64,000 nt of DNA. It comes from Taudactylus pleione. Lineage: Eukaryota; Chordata; Amphibia; Anura; Myobatrachidae. Location: contig JAUIMM010000113.1 of the NCBI GenBank assembly GCA_031769625.1, positions 15,743,501-15,807,500 on the forward strand, in the 5' to 3' direction. A program made the position numbers and the translations under genes. The number at the start of each line of letters is the position of its first letter. Position 1 is the stretch's first letter. The notes under the pieces were generated by a model. That model searched no databases. It saw only the letters and a list, made by a program, of their open reading frames with translations, and was not told the origin of the DNA. Of this stretch, positions 34,991-46,135 are shown in pieces.

Positions 34991-35335
34991 TTATTTCCAC
35001 AAATTAATTTAATTGACACAATGTAGACATGTAATATTTTAATGTACACTTTTAACTTTTTTTTTGCTTGTTTTTGTTTTATTCCCTAAAATGACCATAA
35101 AAATCCATGCATACTACCTGATCAACACAAATGACTTTATGTGGACACATTGGATATAACTTCGGGAACAATGATTTCTTCTCCTCATTTGTGGATTCAT
35201 GTTGGCATGCTACTTCTTCAAACAGTTCCTGATTTTTTTTTTGGGGGGGGATTTTGGTGTTGTTTGGACTTTTGTGTGTGTTTTCAATGTGTGAATTTAT
35301 TTTGTCAATTCACTTGGTGTTTATTATTTGTGTGC

Positions 35336-35341
35336 AATAAA
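35336..35341 (+). terminator. Poly(A) signal of the transposase, copy 1
   Basis: AATAAA in GTGCAATAAATG downstream of the transposase. It is conserved in copy 2 on the minus strand at 54878-54883. Confidence 0.6.
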
Positions 35342-35777
35342 TGTTTTTTTTACATTAACCAACCATTTCCTTCGTAAATTACAACCAAGTGTAACCTGCT
35401 CAAAAAAATGCAAACATGCTTAATGCCTAATACTGTAATTTCTTAATTTCTAAACTTTTGTACCCTGCTTTGTTGCTAAAACAAACACCAAAGGTATTAT
35501 GGCAGGTAGCTTTAATTTTTACATTACCCCAATAACTAAATATTCAATTCTTGTCGTTAATTCTACAAACCTATTGGTATTGTTATGTGTTTAATTTGCA
35601 AGCTTACATACTTACTTGACCTTTCTACAAACAAATTTACATTACTTCAAAACACACGGACAAATAGAAGACTTATGTAAGGTTCAACAATCTAAGATTT
35701 ACAGAAAAGGAATGAGACTTAAATAATTCAAACAAAACTTTATTTTTTTATAAAAAGTTTTTGGTTATGCCAAAAAC

Positions 35778-37155
35778 TTAGTGGCGCAGGAGCACACAAA
35801 GGTGGTCCAATGCCACCAGCATGGCAATGACATGGCCCCGAAGACCAATCAATCCAGCAGCAATTGCCTCGTTACGCCTCTGGGCCTCTATGGGGGAAAA
35901 AAATGTGCGGATTACTAAAATAACACCTTCATTTAGATTTTAAAAACACACAAAAAATTCTGGCTATACTAAAAACAAACATCAGTTACAAAAACATGTC
36001 CAAAAAAAAAGGAATGCCAAATGAAAAGATTTAAAAGAAATAAGGGCCCAAAAAGAAGAAATAAACAAAAAAAACATTTATTTAACCTAAGCAAAACTAC
36101 AACATTTGTTGGTACCGTAAACAAGAAAGACACAAGTGTGAGTGTTTGGACATGTGTCATATGTGTAAGGGGAAAACATCCTTGACATTGTTTCACAAAG
36201 ATATATATATATATAAAAAACATTTAAACTACTTTACTATTTTGAACTGCACAGGCAAAAGAACAACATTAACCAAATTAAAATATTTTCAACAAAAAAA
36301 ACCATAGTTAAAAATGTAAACATACCGGTCACACTGCTGACTGGGCCTGGAGCGCCGAATTCCTCCTCATCTGAGGTGGGCCTCATGGAAGGAGGAGGGC
36401 TAATGTTGCCAGAAGTGGAGGGTGAGGAAAAGAGAGGGGGGGGAAGTTGGAGAGATGGTAATGTGAGGAGAGGGAGGGGACTGAAGGACGGCAAGGTCTG
36501 GGGTGTAGGGGGAATTTGGGGGGGAGTGGGCAGGGGATGTTTGGGTGGGAGTGGGGGATAAGGGACGAGACACACGTCTGCGACGTCTGACTATCCGCTC
36601 TGCCCCTAAATGATGGAGAAAAACATTTTTAATTACCAATTTCTTTCTTTTTTTTTTTGCCAAAAAACAACAACAACAGGGCTATACTGTAAACATGCAC
36701 ACGCAGGTATGTCCAAAAAAACCCAACAGGGCTATACTGTAAACATGCACATGCAGGTATGTCCAAAATAAACCAACAGGGCTATACTATAAACATGCAC
36801 ACGCAGGTATGTCCAAAATAAACCAACAGGGCTATACTGTAAACATGCACACGCAGGTATGAGAAAAAAAAAATAGCACAAAAAATTATAAACATACACA
36901 GAAACACTTACTTTGACCAATCCGGCGACGCAAAAGGGCCAGCAGGCGTGGTGATCTGCGCCGCAGATCCGACCACCTGCGTTCCAACAGCCCTATATTT
37001 CGGCGATAGCCGAGGGAACGCAGGCGGCGGCGCACCTCCGCGTAGGCCCTCCGCTTGCGGAGGTTGGTGATGGGGGGCGGATGGTCTGTAATTCGCTCGT
37101 CCATTACCTCAGTGAGGACCAGTAGCTCCCGCTTACAGAAAGCGTTGGCTCTCAT
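35778..37155 (-). pseudogene. Harbinger Myb/SANT-like protein A, copy 1 (frameshifted in exon 2)
   Basis: Exons are 36912-37155, 36326-36605 and 35778-35887. Exons 1 and 3 match copy 2 in length (244 and 110 nt), but exon 2 is 280 nt instead of 297, losing 17 nt and the frame. Exon 1 encodes a basic helical domain (MRANAFCKRELLVLTEVMDE; RRAYAEVRRRLRSLGYRR; RWSDLRRRSP) similar in layout to Myb/SANT-like domains. The middle is Pro/Thr/Ser-rich and exon 3 gives a Leu-rich C-terminal helix (EAQRRNEAIA...LLRH). A TTTATT at 35741 may be its poly(A) signal on the minus strand. Without the frame repair the C-terminal helix is not joined to the domain. Confidence 0.83.
36675..36860. repeat. 50-bp minisatellite in intron 1 of Myb-like A, copy 1
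   Basis: Four units beginning AACAGGGCTATACTGTAAAC at 36675, 36725, 36775 and 36825. Copy 2 has two related units at about 53475-53560. Confidence 0.9.
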
Positions 37156-37942
37156 GATGGCAATGATTTTTTTTTACACAAAACAGTTTTAATAAAGGTC
37201 CTAGAAAAAATTTGATTGGCTAATGTACTTTGTAAATTAACAGGAACAATTCTATTGGTTATTGTATGAGTCATGTGACCTACACCCTCACAAATATAAT
37301 GTGAGTTATGATAGGCTTGATGCAGTGACATGCGTAAGCTAATTTAAATATAAAATTAAAGTAGTAAAATCTGCATTTAAAAAAAAACGCAAAACAATAG
37401 TAGCATTCAAACAAACTTTTAATTTACAAAAACCATGCCCTTGGTAAAACCGTACGTATTCTGCGGAACAAATGACACACTCTAACAAGAATAAAGTTTA
37501 TTGACATTGAAAAAAAAAACAGGATTGCAAACATGTGAATAACAATTAAGGTAATTAATATAGTGATTGCCAGTAATCGATTCAAGTATGTTTGCAGAAT
37601 GAAATAGCAGGCAATCGAAAACTGACATGGCCACTTCCGGAATTGACTTGTGCGAGCGCTCCCTGCAACCAAAGAGGAGACGGACGCTCGCTATTTTGAA
37701 CGTTCGCTAGCTAGAGGAGGGGTTGGGAGAATATGGGGCGGAAGGTTAGCTACGAGCGAACATACGAGCGAGCGCTTGCATTTAAATATTTCCGCTCGTA
37801 TGGCGGACGAGCGAACGGCCACTTGCGTCCGGGTCTGAATCAGGCCCAGAGCCAAGAGGTCTTCTGTAGCTCTGCTGTACCAGGATATGATACTTGTAAA
37901 TAACACACAGGTAAATGCACTTGAAATAATCACTAGGACTCA

Positions 37943-38526
37943 GGACCTGATTCAGACCCGGTTGCTAAGGTGCTCTTGCTCGCTGTGAGCGATTTTCGCC
38001 CATCTGCACATGCGTATAATTCACAGTGCACGTGCGCAAGCCAGCCTTTGCGATCTGATTTTGGTAGCTCGTAAGCCACTATCAGGTCGCTACTTTGAGT
38101 GACAGATAGTGCCGTTTGTGGGTGGTAACAGGGGAAGGTGCTTGTAAACGGGGGAGTGGTGTTGCGGACGCAAAAAACGCTGTTTAAAGAGCATGCATAA
38201 TTAGCAAAGTAACGTCATTGTACACGTCACCAGCATGTATTTCAGCCCGCACTGATCGCAGTGCTTGTGGTTGGGAAAGGCAACCCCAAGGGCTGCGAGT
38301 GGCTCCGATGGCTCTCGATGTTACCGATTAATCCTACAGTTCCCGGAGATGACGTGTGTTGCGAGTGGCAAGGGGGCATCTTTATACACTTGCGAGCGCA
38401 ATTGGCCGTAGCTCGCTAAGCCATAGAGGGCGTCCTTACGCGACACAGTGTGAGCGATTCATTTAAATATCCTGCCCCTTTTTGCTAGCGAGCGGCGCAT
38501 CTTGCGATCAGGTCTGAATGAGCTCC
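37943..38526. mobile_element. Harbinger MITE (584 bp, TSD TCA)
   Basis: Ends GGACCTGATTCAG and CTGAATGAGCTCC, flanked by TCA at 37940-37942 and 38527-38529. It is the second insertion into the LTR-like unit. It retains GTTTGTGGGTGGTAACAGGG and the GCATAATTAGCAAAG block of the family. Confidence 0.9.
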
Positions 38527-38959
38527 TCAGTACATAGGAGACGTACTGAGGATACACTGGAAATACCACTGGGAAGAGTCTCTGGAAGATTGCATGTGAA
38601 GCCTGGAACAAAGCAAACAGCAACCACCTGGGAATAACAAATTTGATCAGGCAATTTCCTGTTCACCTGGAGTCCTGTTTATATGCCCAGGTAGCTGTCC
38701 ATTGGATGAGCAAGTCAGCTGAGAACTGACACAGCTACCACTGGATAAGGATCTATCAGGTGATTCAGCCAAGATGGCTGCACCCATGACCACCGCCACA
38801 GGGGCTCTGATATGGAGAATTGCGTGGGAGTCACCTGGGTCCCGGAGAGAATACTCAGCAAGTCACCTACCACTGCCCCTGACGTCTCACTGCTCTCGCT
38901 AGTGAGGGGAAGCCGGCACTGTGGTAACAGCTGATCCCAGGCAGAATCCTGACAGTGTT

Positions 38960-39221
38960 TAATGATTTGAATTCTGGGGTGAGATTTACTGGGTGTGATT
39001 CTGTAGGCGGGCAGCAGCATGGTGGAAGTCTTGTAGATGAGGTTTGAAATGTCAGAAGGGGGGTGTGTTATAGAGGACTTTTTCGGGTGAGTGTGAATAA
39101 TTTAATTTGGATTGTGGAGGATATGGGAAGCCGGGGTAGAGATCAGGAGAGGTCGGGAAGGAGAGGCAAATTTGCATTTTGTCAGTATAGAGGTGGTATG
39201 AAAGCCAAATTAGGGAACTAT
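38960..39221. other. No recognisable feature
   Basis: Unique-looking DNA between the LTR-like unit and the next MITE. Confidence 0.4.
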
Positions 39222-39604
39222 GGCCCTGATTTAGAGATGTCTGCTAATGCCATCGCAACAGGGATGGCATTAGCAGACATCTCCATGTAGTACCCCTCCT
39301 CTCTGGCAACGCAGTAGATTCTGGCTTTCTGTCAGAGTTTACTGTATATGTGTAGGTCTCCGGTAACATGGCGCCTGTGCCATGTTCCCGGAGACTTTAC
39401 TATTGCACAAGCTCAAGACACTGGCAAAATGGTTGCAGCACCATCTTCCCAGTGATTTCTCCTGTACTGCAGTGCAGGCTGATGCGGGAATCCTGGAGAG
39501 GTCGGTATAATTATGGGTGTAGGGTGTGATGTGTGAGCTCTTGAGTACCGTACACCCTGCATCCATTATGGATACGCCAATGCGTACATCTCTGAATCAG
39601 GCCC
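39222..39604. mobile_element. Harbinger-type MITE with a terminal 50-bp hairpin (383 bp)
   Basis: Ends GGCCCTGATTTAGAGATG and CATCTCTGAATCAGGCCC are inverse. Bases 39234-39284 form a near-perfect hairpin of GAGATGTCTGCTAATGCCAT and its complement. Flanking triplets do not match exactly. The interior includes the GGGTGTAGGGTGTGATGTG repeat also seen at 10585. Confidence 0.75.
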
Positions 39605-39784
39605 TAGGAACAAATGGATATATTGCATATAGCAACTAATTTGATTCATACAGAAATAGTAGATTATCATACTCTCCGATGTTCTTGGTGCTGGGCTTTG
39701 ATTCCAGATTGGTTGAAGATATTGGGTTCGCTAATCCAGTGTCCTGTTCAAAAACAGGTTGTGGATTCCTCCTGATGGTGCTGT

Positions 39785-40352
39785 GGGCCTGATTCAGACC
39801 CGGTCGCAAGGCTGCGTTCACACGCAGCCGTCGCCAGTCAAAGTATGCAAATCCCATGATCACTAGCAAGACATTAGTACACCCACTATGTTTTGTCATG
39901 CGATCGCGGTATGAAATTAGATGCCCACCAGCCTCACACAAGACTTTCCCTTAGTAACATACAGGAAGTGTATTAAACAATCGGTAACATCGGCTGACAT
40001 TGGACCCATACACACCATTTGTGGATGACCATATCTTACCGCAAGCACTGCCAGTGCTGCTGTGTTTAATTCTGCCATGTGATGTGTATGCTGACGATGC
40101 GTCTTAGTTATGCACGCCCCTGAAATAGCATTCAGACGCACAGACACGCCTGCGATTGCACCACCACACCCCCGTTACCATCGACCATCCCCTGTCACCA
40201 CCCACAAACGGCACGTCCTGTCACTCATGCTTGCGGAGTGTCTGTGTACTGGCTGCGATTGCTTCCCGATCGAAGCGACTGGTTCGCGTGCGCACACTGC
40301 GTCTTGTACGCATGCGCAGATTGCAGATATCGACCTGGTCTGAATCAGGCCC
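39785..40352. mobile_element. Harbinger MITE (568 bp)
   Basis: Ends GGGCCTGATTCAGACCC and GGTCTGAATCAGGCCC are exact inverses, flanked by TGT (39782-39784) and TGA (40353-40355), a one-mismatch duplication. It is the inverse orientation of the 14413 subfamily, with GCACCACCACACCC and CACCCACAAACGGC in its right part. Confidence 0.87.
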
Positions 40353-40355
40353 TGA

Positions 40356-40938
40356 GTGCTATCATATAAGACTGTCTAATATACACTTAATATAAACATT
40401 TATAAGAGCCAAATGGTGTTTATATACTACATCTATTATGCCTTGTTATGTTAGAGGCAAAAATTTAAAGGATATTCTTGTTAAAACTGATGTGACAGGA
40501 TTGGGTAATATTGCACCAAATCATTTCCTTTGTAGTATGAAATGGGATATTTTAGGTGTTCATGTGTAACGTGTTGCCATCTAATTGTTGGCGACATCTT
40601 CTATCATCCCCATTCAGGGAAAGAATTTTGGATAAGACATCATTTAATATGCAATAGTTCCTTTGTGGTTTATCAAATCATTTGTGGTCTTTCATAAATT
40701 GGTAAGACCCAGCGTAAGTTCAAAGAACGCATGGCTGTACACCGGTCAGCAATCTGTGCTGCGATCTCTAGTGCTACTAGCGAGCAGCCGGTTACACAAC
40801 ACTTTGCTACTCTTGGACAGTTTACTAGCTTAAAGTACAGAATGATTGATCACATATCACCTCCTGCTAGAGGTGGTGATTGTAATTTAATGTTGTTAAG
40901 ATGTGAGTCCCGCCTGGATGTCATTTGTTCCCGTGGAC
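40356..40938. other. No recognisable feature
   Basis: No repeat termini or meaningful open frames. 40715-40910 encodes a 78-codon frame that I do not recognise. Confidence 0.4.
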
Positions 40939-40941
40939 TTA

Positions 40942-42234
40942 GAAGCTCATTCAGATCTGCTCGCTAGATGCGTTCGCTCACACGATGCGTATGCAAATTT
41001 GGGAAGGCAGGCGATCGCACGGCAAGGCATTAGTACACCCACTTTGTCTTGGCGTGCGATCACTCTGTGTATGCAGAAGCCCACGAGACTGTCTTAAGAT
41101 GCCCACTTGCACACGTCATCTCCAGGAAGTGTATGCAACCATTGGTACATCGGTTACCATCGGAAGCGCTTGCAGCACTTGTGGTTGACCATACCCTGAA
41201 GCAAGCACTGCGAGCACTTCAGTGTAAAATCCAGCAAGGTGACGTGTACTATGTGTGGCAGTGTCACCAGAGATGGCACTGGTGAGCAGCTGATATGTGG
41301 CAGTATCACCAGAGTTGGCACTGGTGAGCAGCAGATTCTGTGTGGGGCAGGTGAGGTCCGCCCACACAGACTAGAAAAGCATTTTGGAAAGATGGCTAAT
41401 TGCTGCCTGGTGGAGAGAGCTTAGGTGTGGGCTGACGAGAAAGCAGACCAGTCAGGCTGCTGGGGACAGTCTAGGTGAGACTGTAGCAGCCAGGAGAGCC
41501 CAGTGAAGCTAAGCGAGCCATTGGGGGCCAGAAGGCCTGGGTCCGGATTTTGCAGGAGGCAAGGGAGGGACCATCAAACTCTCAGACTGTGGTACTATAA
41601 AGCAGCGAGGCTGCAGGCTAAGGAAGCTATATCAGGCCAGGAGGCAATGGTCCAATTCTGCACGTGGCAGGAAGGACCCCCATTTACAGAGACTGTGTTG
41701 GCAGACTAGCTGCACCCTTATAGAGAGGGCTCAAGAAGTGAGCTAGTGCACTAAGACAGGGTTAGGTTGTTTATTATTTTATTGTTGTTTCCTGACTACC
41801 ATGCTGAAGTAAAGCCCCATGTTCATTTGTATGCTGGAAACCTGTGTGTGGACCCTCATTAAGCGCCTAAACACTATACCAATCCACCCTCTACCGAGCA
41901 AATTAACCCCAAGACATCACATATGATGCAGCCTCTTAATTATGCACGCCTGTGAAATGGCGTTGGGATGCTCAGGCACGCCTGCGTTCGCACCTCCACT
42001 CCCCTGTTTTTAATGGCCAGTCCCTGTCACCACCCACAAACGGCTTCTCCTGTCACTCACTCTGCTGGGTTGTCTATGCGCAGCAAGCGAACACTTTCCG
42101 ATCTCTTGCAGCGGTTCACGCATGCGCACTGCGATATGTACGCATGCGCACTGCGATATGTACGCATGCGCACAATGCAAACCATTGGCAGCTACGTACA
42201 AACGCATCTTAGCGAGCGGGTCTGAATCGGGTCC
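40942..42234. mobile_element. Harbinger MITE (about 621 bp net, TSD TTA) split by a solo LTR
   Basis: Ends GAAGCTCATTCAG and CTGAATCGGGTCC, flanked by TTA at 40939-40941 and 42235-42237. The MITE sequence is interrupted after GTGTACTATG at 41253 and resumes ATGCAGCCTCTTAATTATGC at 41926. Joined, this matches the uninterrupted inverse of the 14413 MITE (TACTATGACGCTGTCTCTTA). Confidence 0.92.
41254..41921 (+). mobile_element. Solo LTR (668 bp, TSD TATG)
   Basis: Begins TGTGGCAGTG and ends GACATCACA (TG...CA), with a perfect 4-bp duplication TATG at 41250-41253 and 41922-41925. The empty site is visible in the paralogous MITE at 14413-14976. A TATAAA at 41596-41601 and an AGTAAA at 41808-41813 are placed as expected for U3 and R of an LTR reading rightwards. 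There is no coding sequence. A 4-bp duplication occurs in several retrovirus-like and Ty3/gypsy groups, so the family is left open. Confidence 0.87.
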
Positions 42235-42237
42235 TTA

Positions 42238-42868
42238 TTGATTGTCTACCATTGAAATGTCTGAATTAAGCTGTCATTTGTCTCTGTACGTTCTACAGTT
42301 TATCTGTTGTGTAATCGGGAGCCTTATGTACATGAAGGGATTCTTATAAATCACTCAAGTTATTTTTCTTCATTAGGATGTCATGCTTCATTTTTGTATA
42401 TTTTTGCATAATATTTATCTGTATTATTAATGTGTATTTGATCTATTGTTTTTTTTAGTTGTTATTTGGTTTCCCTGGTGATGGTGTGTCACAGACGTCA
42501 GACGCTGGGTGCACAAAAGTGGCATATTATACTATCAGCCACCTCTGACAGTTGAGTATCAGGGTGATTTGCAAAACCTTCCTGAACCCTGTGTCCTCTG
42601 TCCTGGAGCCAGTCCACGGAAAGCACTTGATTCTTCCAAACACTTTTACATGTCAACTGAGATTTGACAAATTTACCAAGCTTCTTCCAGGATACAATTA
42701 CAGTTGTTGTTTTGTGTAGATCATAGGAAAAAATATGTAATTGAACTCAGGAACTGAAGGGAGCTAAACTGTCTCATTCTCATTACAAGTGCTAGATTTT
42801 GCTCCTAGGAAAATATACTGGCTACATTTTCACCCAATTAAAGCATCTGCGTTTACCAAATAAGGTCC
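42238..42868. other. No recognisable feature
   Basis: AT-rich DNA without open frames or repeat ends that I can identify. Confidence 0.45.
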
Positions 42869-42871
42869 TTA

Positions 42872-43470
42872 GGGCCTGATTCAGAGCCGGATGCTATTTG
42901 CGCTCGCTCGTTCAGAAAAAGGGGCTGGATATTTAAATAGAGCGCTCGCTCTTTGCGGTCTGTTGACGCCTCTATGTCTGAACGAGCGAACGAAACATGC
43001 GCTCGCTATTTTGTAAAAAACGCCCCCTGGCCACTCGCATCCTACGTCATCTCCGCTATTTATTAGATTAATCGAGTACATCGAAAGGCGTATGAACTGC
43101 TCGCAGTGCTTGTGGTTGGATTTTCCTACCGCAATCATGCGAGCAGTTCAGGCTAAAAGAGAACCAAGTGACGTGGTCGATGACGCTGCTTTGTTAATTA
43201 TGCACACCCTTAAAACGCCCGTTTTGACTGTTTGGCATGCCTGCGTTCGGATCACCACTCCCTGTTTTCAAGCACCTTCCCCTGTTACCACCCACAAACG
43301 CCTCATTCTGTCACTCAAATTAGCAGGCATTCGCTATTTTGCGAGCACACAATTTCCGACCGCAATGACTGGTTCGCGCATGCGTATTACAACCCATACG
43401 TATGCGCAGTTGCGTGAACATCGCTCGGAGCGAATGAGCGGCCGCTTATGAGCAGCTCTGAATCAGGCCC
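42872..43470. mobile_element. Harbinger MITE (599 bp, TSD TTA)
   Basis: Ends GGGCCTGATTCAG and CTGAATCAGGCCC, flanked by TTA at 42869-42871 and 43471-43473. It is the inverse-orientation sister of 6656-7258, with very similar length and interior. Confidence 0.93.
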
Positions 43471-43650
43471 TTAGTCAGAGCTGGACACAAATGGAATCAC
43501 AAAAAAGTTACACTATTCCGATTCTTGCAGCTGCAGCTTCTCCCTTTCATAGACCTGAGACAGGTGCAGCTGTAATACGGCAGGAGGTGAGGCTTCAACA
43601 TGAGTACTAAAATGCTGAAATTGCAATATACTGTATAATGGAAACACATT

Positions 43651-44630
43651 GGGGCTGATTCAGAGGCAGACACAGACGCGGCCTTTTCTGCATCACTTAT
43701 CGCAGCCGCGTCTTTATGCTAATACCACTTGCAGCGTCACTTATCGCAGCCGCGTCTTTATGCTAATACCACTTGCAGCATCACTTATCGCAGCCGCGTC
43801 TTTATGCTAATACCACTTGCAGCGTCACTTATCACAGCCGCGTCTTTATGCTAATACCACTTGCAGCGTCACTTATCGCAGCCGCGTCTTTATGCTAATA
43901 TCATTTGCAGCGTCACTTATCGCAGCCGCGTCTTTATGCTAATACCACTTGCAGCGTCACTTATCGCAGCCACGTCTTTATGCTAATATCACTTGCAGCA
44001 TCACTTATCGCAGCCACGTCTTTATGCTAATACCACATGCAGAGTCACTTATCGCAGCCGCGTTTTTATGCTAATATCATTTGCAGCGTCACTTATCGCA
44101 GCCGCGTCTTTATGATAATATCACTTGCAGCATCACTTATCGCAGCCGCGTCTTTATGCTAATATCACTTGCAGCGTCACTTATCGCAGCCGCGTCTTTA
44201 TGCTAATACCACTAGCAGCGTCACTTATCGCAGCCGCGTCTTTATGCTAATATCACTTGCATCGTCACTTATCGCAGCCGCGTCTTTATGCCAATATCAC
44301 TTGCACTAATCTGTCTTGGTGCGCCTTTAAATGTGCCATCAGTAGCATCATCAAAGCTTGCACCAGCCCTATGGCAAGCGCAGTTTCTCCGTCTGAACAC
44401 TGCGTACCGTCTTAGTGCTACTGCATCTTTAGACGCATCCACTGTCAGCAACACTCTCACAACACGCCCGCGCCTCCCAGGAACAGACGCTGAAACCCAC
44501 AGCTCTTGCGTTCAAATTAGTTCTGCGTCTCCCTTTGGTAACCACTGGGACGCATATGCAGTGCTACTCAGACTCGTACAACATGGGCCAACTGCATGCA
44601 GCGTCAACACTGCATCCACCTCTGAATTAC
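43651..44630. mobile_element. Harbinger-type MITE expanded by a 44-bp satellite
   Basis: The left end GGGGCTGATTCAG is preceded by ATT (43648-43650). The right end CCACCTCTGAATTAC, followed by ATT (44631-44633), is a decayed inverse. Subterminal GCAGACACAGACGCGG and TGCATCCACCTCTGAA resemble the ends of the 61796 element. The interior is mostly a tandem array. Confidence 0.65.
43690..44310. repeat. 44-bp satellite array
   Basis: About 14 copies of CGTCACTTATCGCAGCCGCG, then a TCTTTATGCTAATACCACTT segment and GCAG, with few substitutions. Confidence 0.95.
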
Positions 44631-44633
44631 ATT

Positions 44634-45016
44634 TAATGGCTGGATCGTGCAGATAATAAATAACCACGTGGCTTGGAGTATTTGAAATGTGACGTGCAGC
44701 AGATGCAAATATATATATTTTTTAATTACAACACTTGAAAAGATATGTGCAGCCTCCACGTTGGCGCACGTGGAGGGGGGGAATCTAGAAAACCCCTGTG
44801 ATCAGGGCCAGCCAGCATATTCTCTATCTAGGGTGCCAAACAGAGAATGGCTCTTTAGCTGCTGCCACTGCTAAGTGCAATACTGCCGGCTGCCACTAGA
44901 TGTCCCGGGGGGGATTCCAGAGATCCTACTGTGGAACTCTGTAAAACTCTCAGGAGAATTAATAGCTGGAGAGCCTGGGATGAAACAGGAAATTAGTGAG
45001 CTTTGATTTTGAGGGG
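44634..45016. other. No recognisable feature
   Basis: Short unique stretch between repeats. Confidence 0.4.
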
Positions 45017-45168
45017 AAGATGTACTAAGCCTTGGAAAGCCATAAAGTGGAGAGTGATAAAGTACCAACCAATTAGCTCCTAACTGTAATTTTCAAACAC
45101 AGCCAGTAACATGGCACGAAGGAGCTGATTGGTTGGTACGTTATCTCTCTCAACTTTATTTCTCTCCA
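45017..45168. mobile_element. MITE related to the 6374 element
   Basis: TACTAAGCCTTGGAAAGCC at the left, AACCAATTAGCTCCTAACTG and GGAGCTGATTGGTTGGTAC as inner inverse arms, and CTCTCCAAGGC at the right. The outermost right bases have been replaced by a different repeat (GGCCCATATTTACTGC), whose downstream sequence to about 45330 resembles parts of 16240-17155 and 18180-18245. Confidence 0.65.
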
Positions 45169-45514
45169 AGGCCCATATTTACTGCTATCACATTTAAAAT
45201 GCGGTTGTAGTGTGATATTTTCACCTAAATTCGCATTGCGGCTTTAGAAAATATAACAGCAATTTATCAGAAATCACCTGTAGGGACAGAGCTTGTAATG
45301 ACGTTCTGTCCCTGAGAATCCCCTCCGCACACTTCTCATTGTATTTTTTGCAAAACATACAGTAAGCAGGTGTCTGCACATGCACCTCCGGCTCACAAAT
45401 GTGGACTGCCAGCAATTCCTTTCAGTGGAACATGTTGGTTTTTCAGCTGGGTTCATGCAATCATGAGATAAGCACTTAATTGATTTTATCTTGAAAGGTT
45501 TTTTATCTGTTTTA

Positions 45515-46135
45515 ATTACAGATGTACACGGGCCACTGTAGTTTGGCTCTGGTTCTAAATCTTCTTTGTGTTTTGGTGTTGGCTTTGGATTTCTGTAGAA
45601 AGTGATAAAAACAGCTAAACTTGTATCATTTGGACCTGTTTTTGTTCCTACATTATTATCAAGGGCACTGAGAGGGGGGGAGTGGATACTAATTTCCAGG
45701 ACCCAAGCTTGTTTGAGGGGCTCGGCGGGGGCCTGGGTCCGACAGTGTCCCCCCCTCCCTCTTACCTGTAAGCAGCAGCAGCGGTCAACTCTCCTCTGCT
45801 TGATCAAGCCCCCCCCCGGATTTGCACCAGGCTGAGGGTCTCACAGCACCCCCATCCACGGCGCTGCAAATATTTTTCTATTTTTTTCTAAGAAGGGCTT
45901 GGCCACACCTTTCACTATTAGGCCACGCCCTTTATATAGTAATGGGGATCGGGCCGGCTCTCTACGGCCCTGAATATTATTAACATCAATAACATTACTT
46001 CAGTTTTGACCACCTCACTGCTCACTATATTATTTTCACCAATATTGGCCAAAGGCTGCAGCAAGCTGGCTGGCTAAACTAAGCGACAGAGCACCGGCAC
46101 ACACACATGGCAGCTTAACAGAAGATAGCACATCT
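45515..46135. mobile_element. Diverged relative of the 7724 hAT-like element
   Basis: GGTTCTAAATCTTCTTTGTG, AAAAACAGCTAAA, and GTTTTTGTTCCTACATTATT, then CATCAATAACATTACTTC and GGCCAAAGGCTGCAGCAAGC, follow the order seen at 7790-8040. Both ends are degraded. A second element (45660-45972) is inserted. Confidence 0.7.
45660..45972. mobile_element. hAT-like insertion (313 bp)
   Basis: Starts CAAGGGCACTGAGAGG and ends CGGCTCTCTACGGCCCTG. Flanking ATTATTAT and AATATTAT differ at one of eight positions, and the surrounding sequence is contiguous in the 7724 element. The ends are a weak inverted repeat. Confidence 0.6.

Larger units (their letters stand above)
30416..37847 (-). mobile_element. Three-gene PIF/Harbinger transposon, copy 1 (7432 bp)
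   Basis: Ends GGGCCTGATTCAG and CTGAATCAGGCCC, flanked by AGA at 30413-30415 and 37848-37850. It contains pseudogenes of a Myb/SANT-like protein (B, minus), a DDE transposase (plus) and a second Myb/SANT-like protein (A, minus). Gene order and intron positions match copy 2 at 52516-59119, which lies in the opposite orientation. Both ends show CGCTCG/GCGAGCG words and a CGCATGCG palindrome. The AGA duplication departs from the TWA typical of the superfamily but fits other family members here (TGT, TCA, AAT). All three genes carry disabling changes. Confidence 0.93.
29804..38954 (-). mobile_element. Solo-LTR-like unit (about 1.13 kb net), split by two later insertions
   Basis: Starting TGTCATG at 29804 and ending CCTGACA at 38954, this has TG...CA ends with a TGTCA/TGACA inverted repeat. 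A perfect 5-bp duplication GTGTT flanks it (29799-29803 and 38955-38959), as expected for an LTR. Removing the Harbinger transposon at 30416-37847 and the MITE at 37943-38526, each with one target copy, leaves about 1129 bp. On the minus strand a CCAAT (38701-38705) and a TATAAA (38678-38683) suggest U3 promoter elements, so the LTR probably reads leftwards. No internal region is present, hence a solo LTR. The retroelement group cannot be told. Confidence 0.7.

Noticed and set aside
39222..39604. Hairpin at 39234-39284 as a stand-alone microRNA gene
   Set aside because: It is the subterminal inverted repeat of a MITE. Without small-RNA evidence a microRNA call is unsupported.
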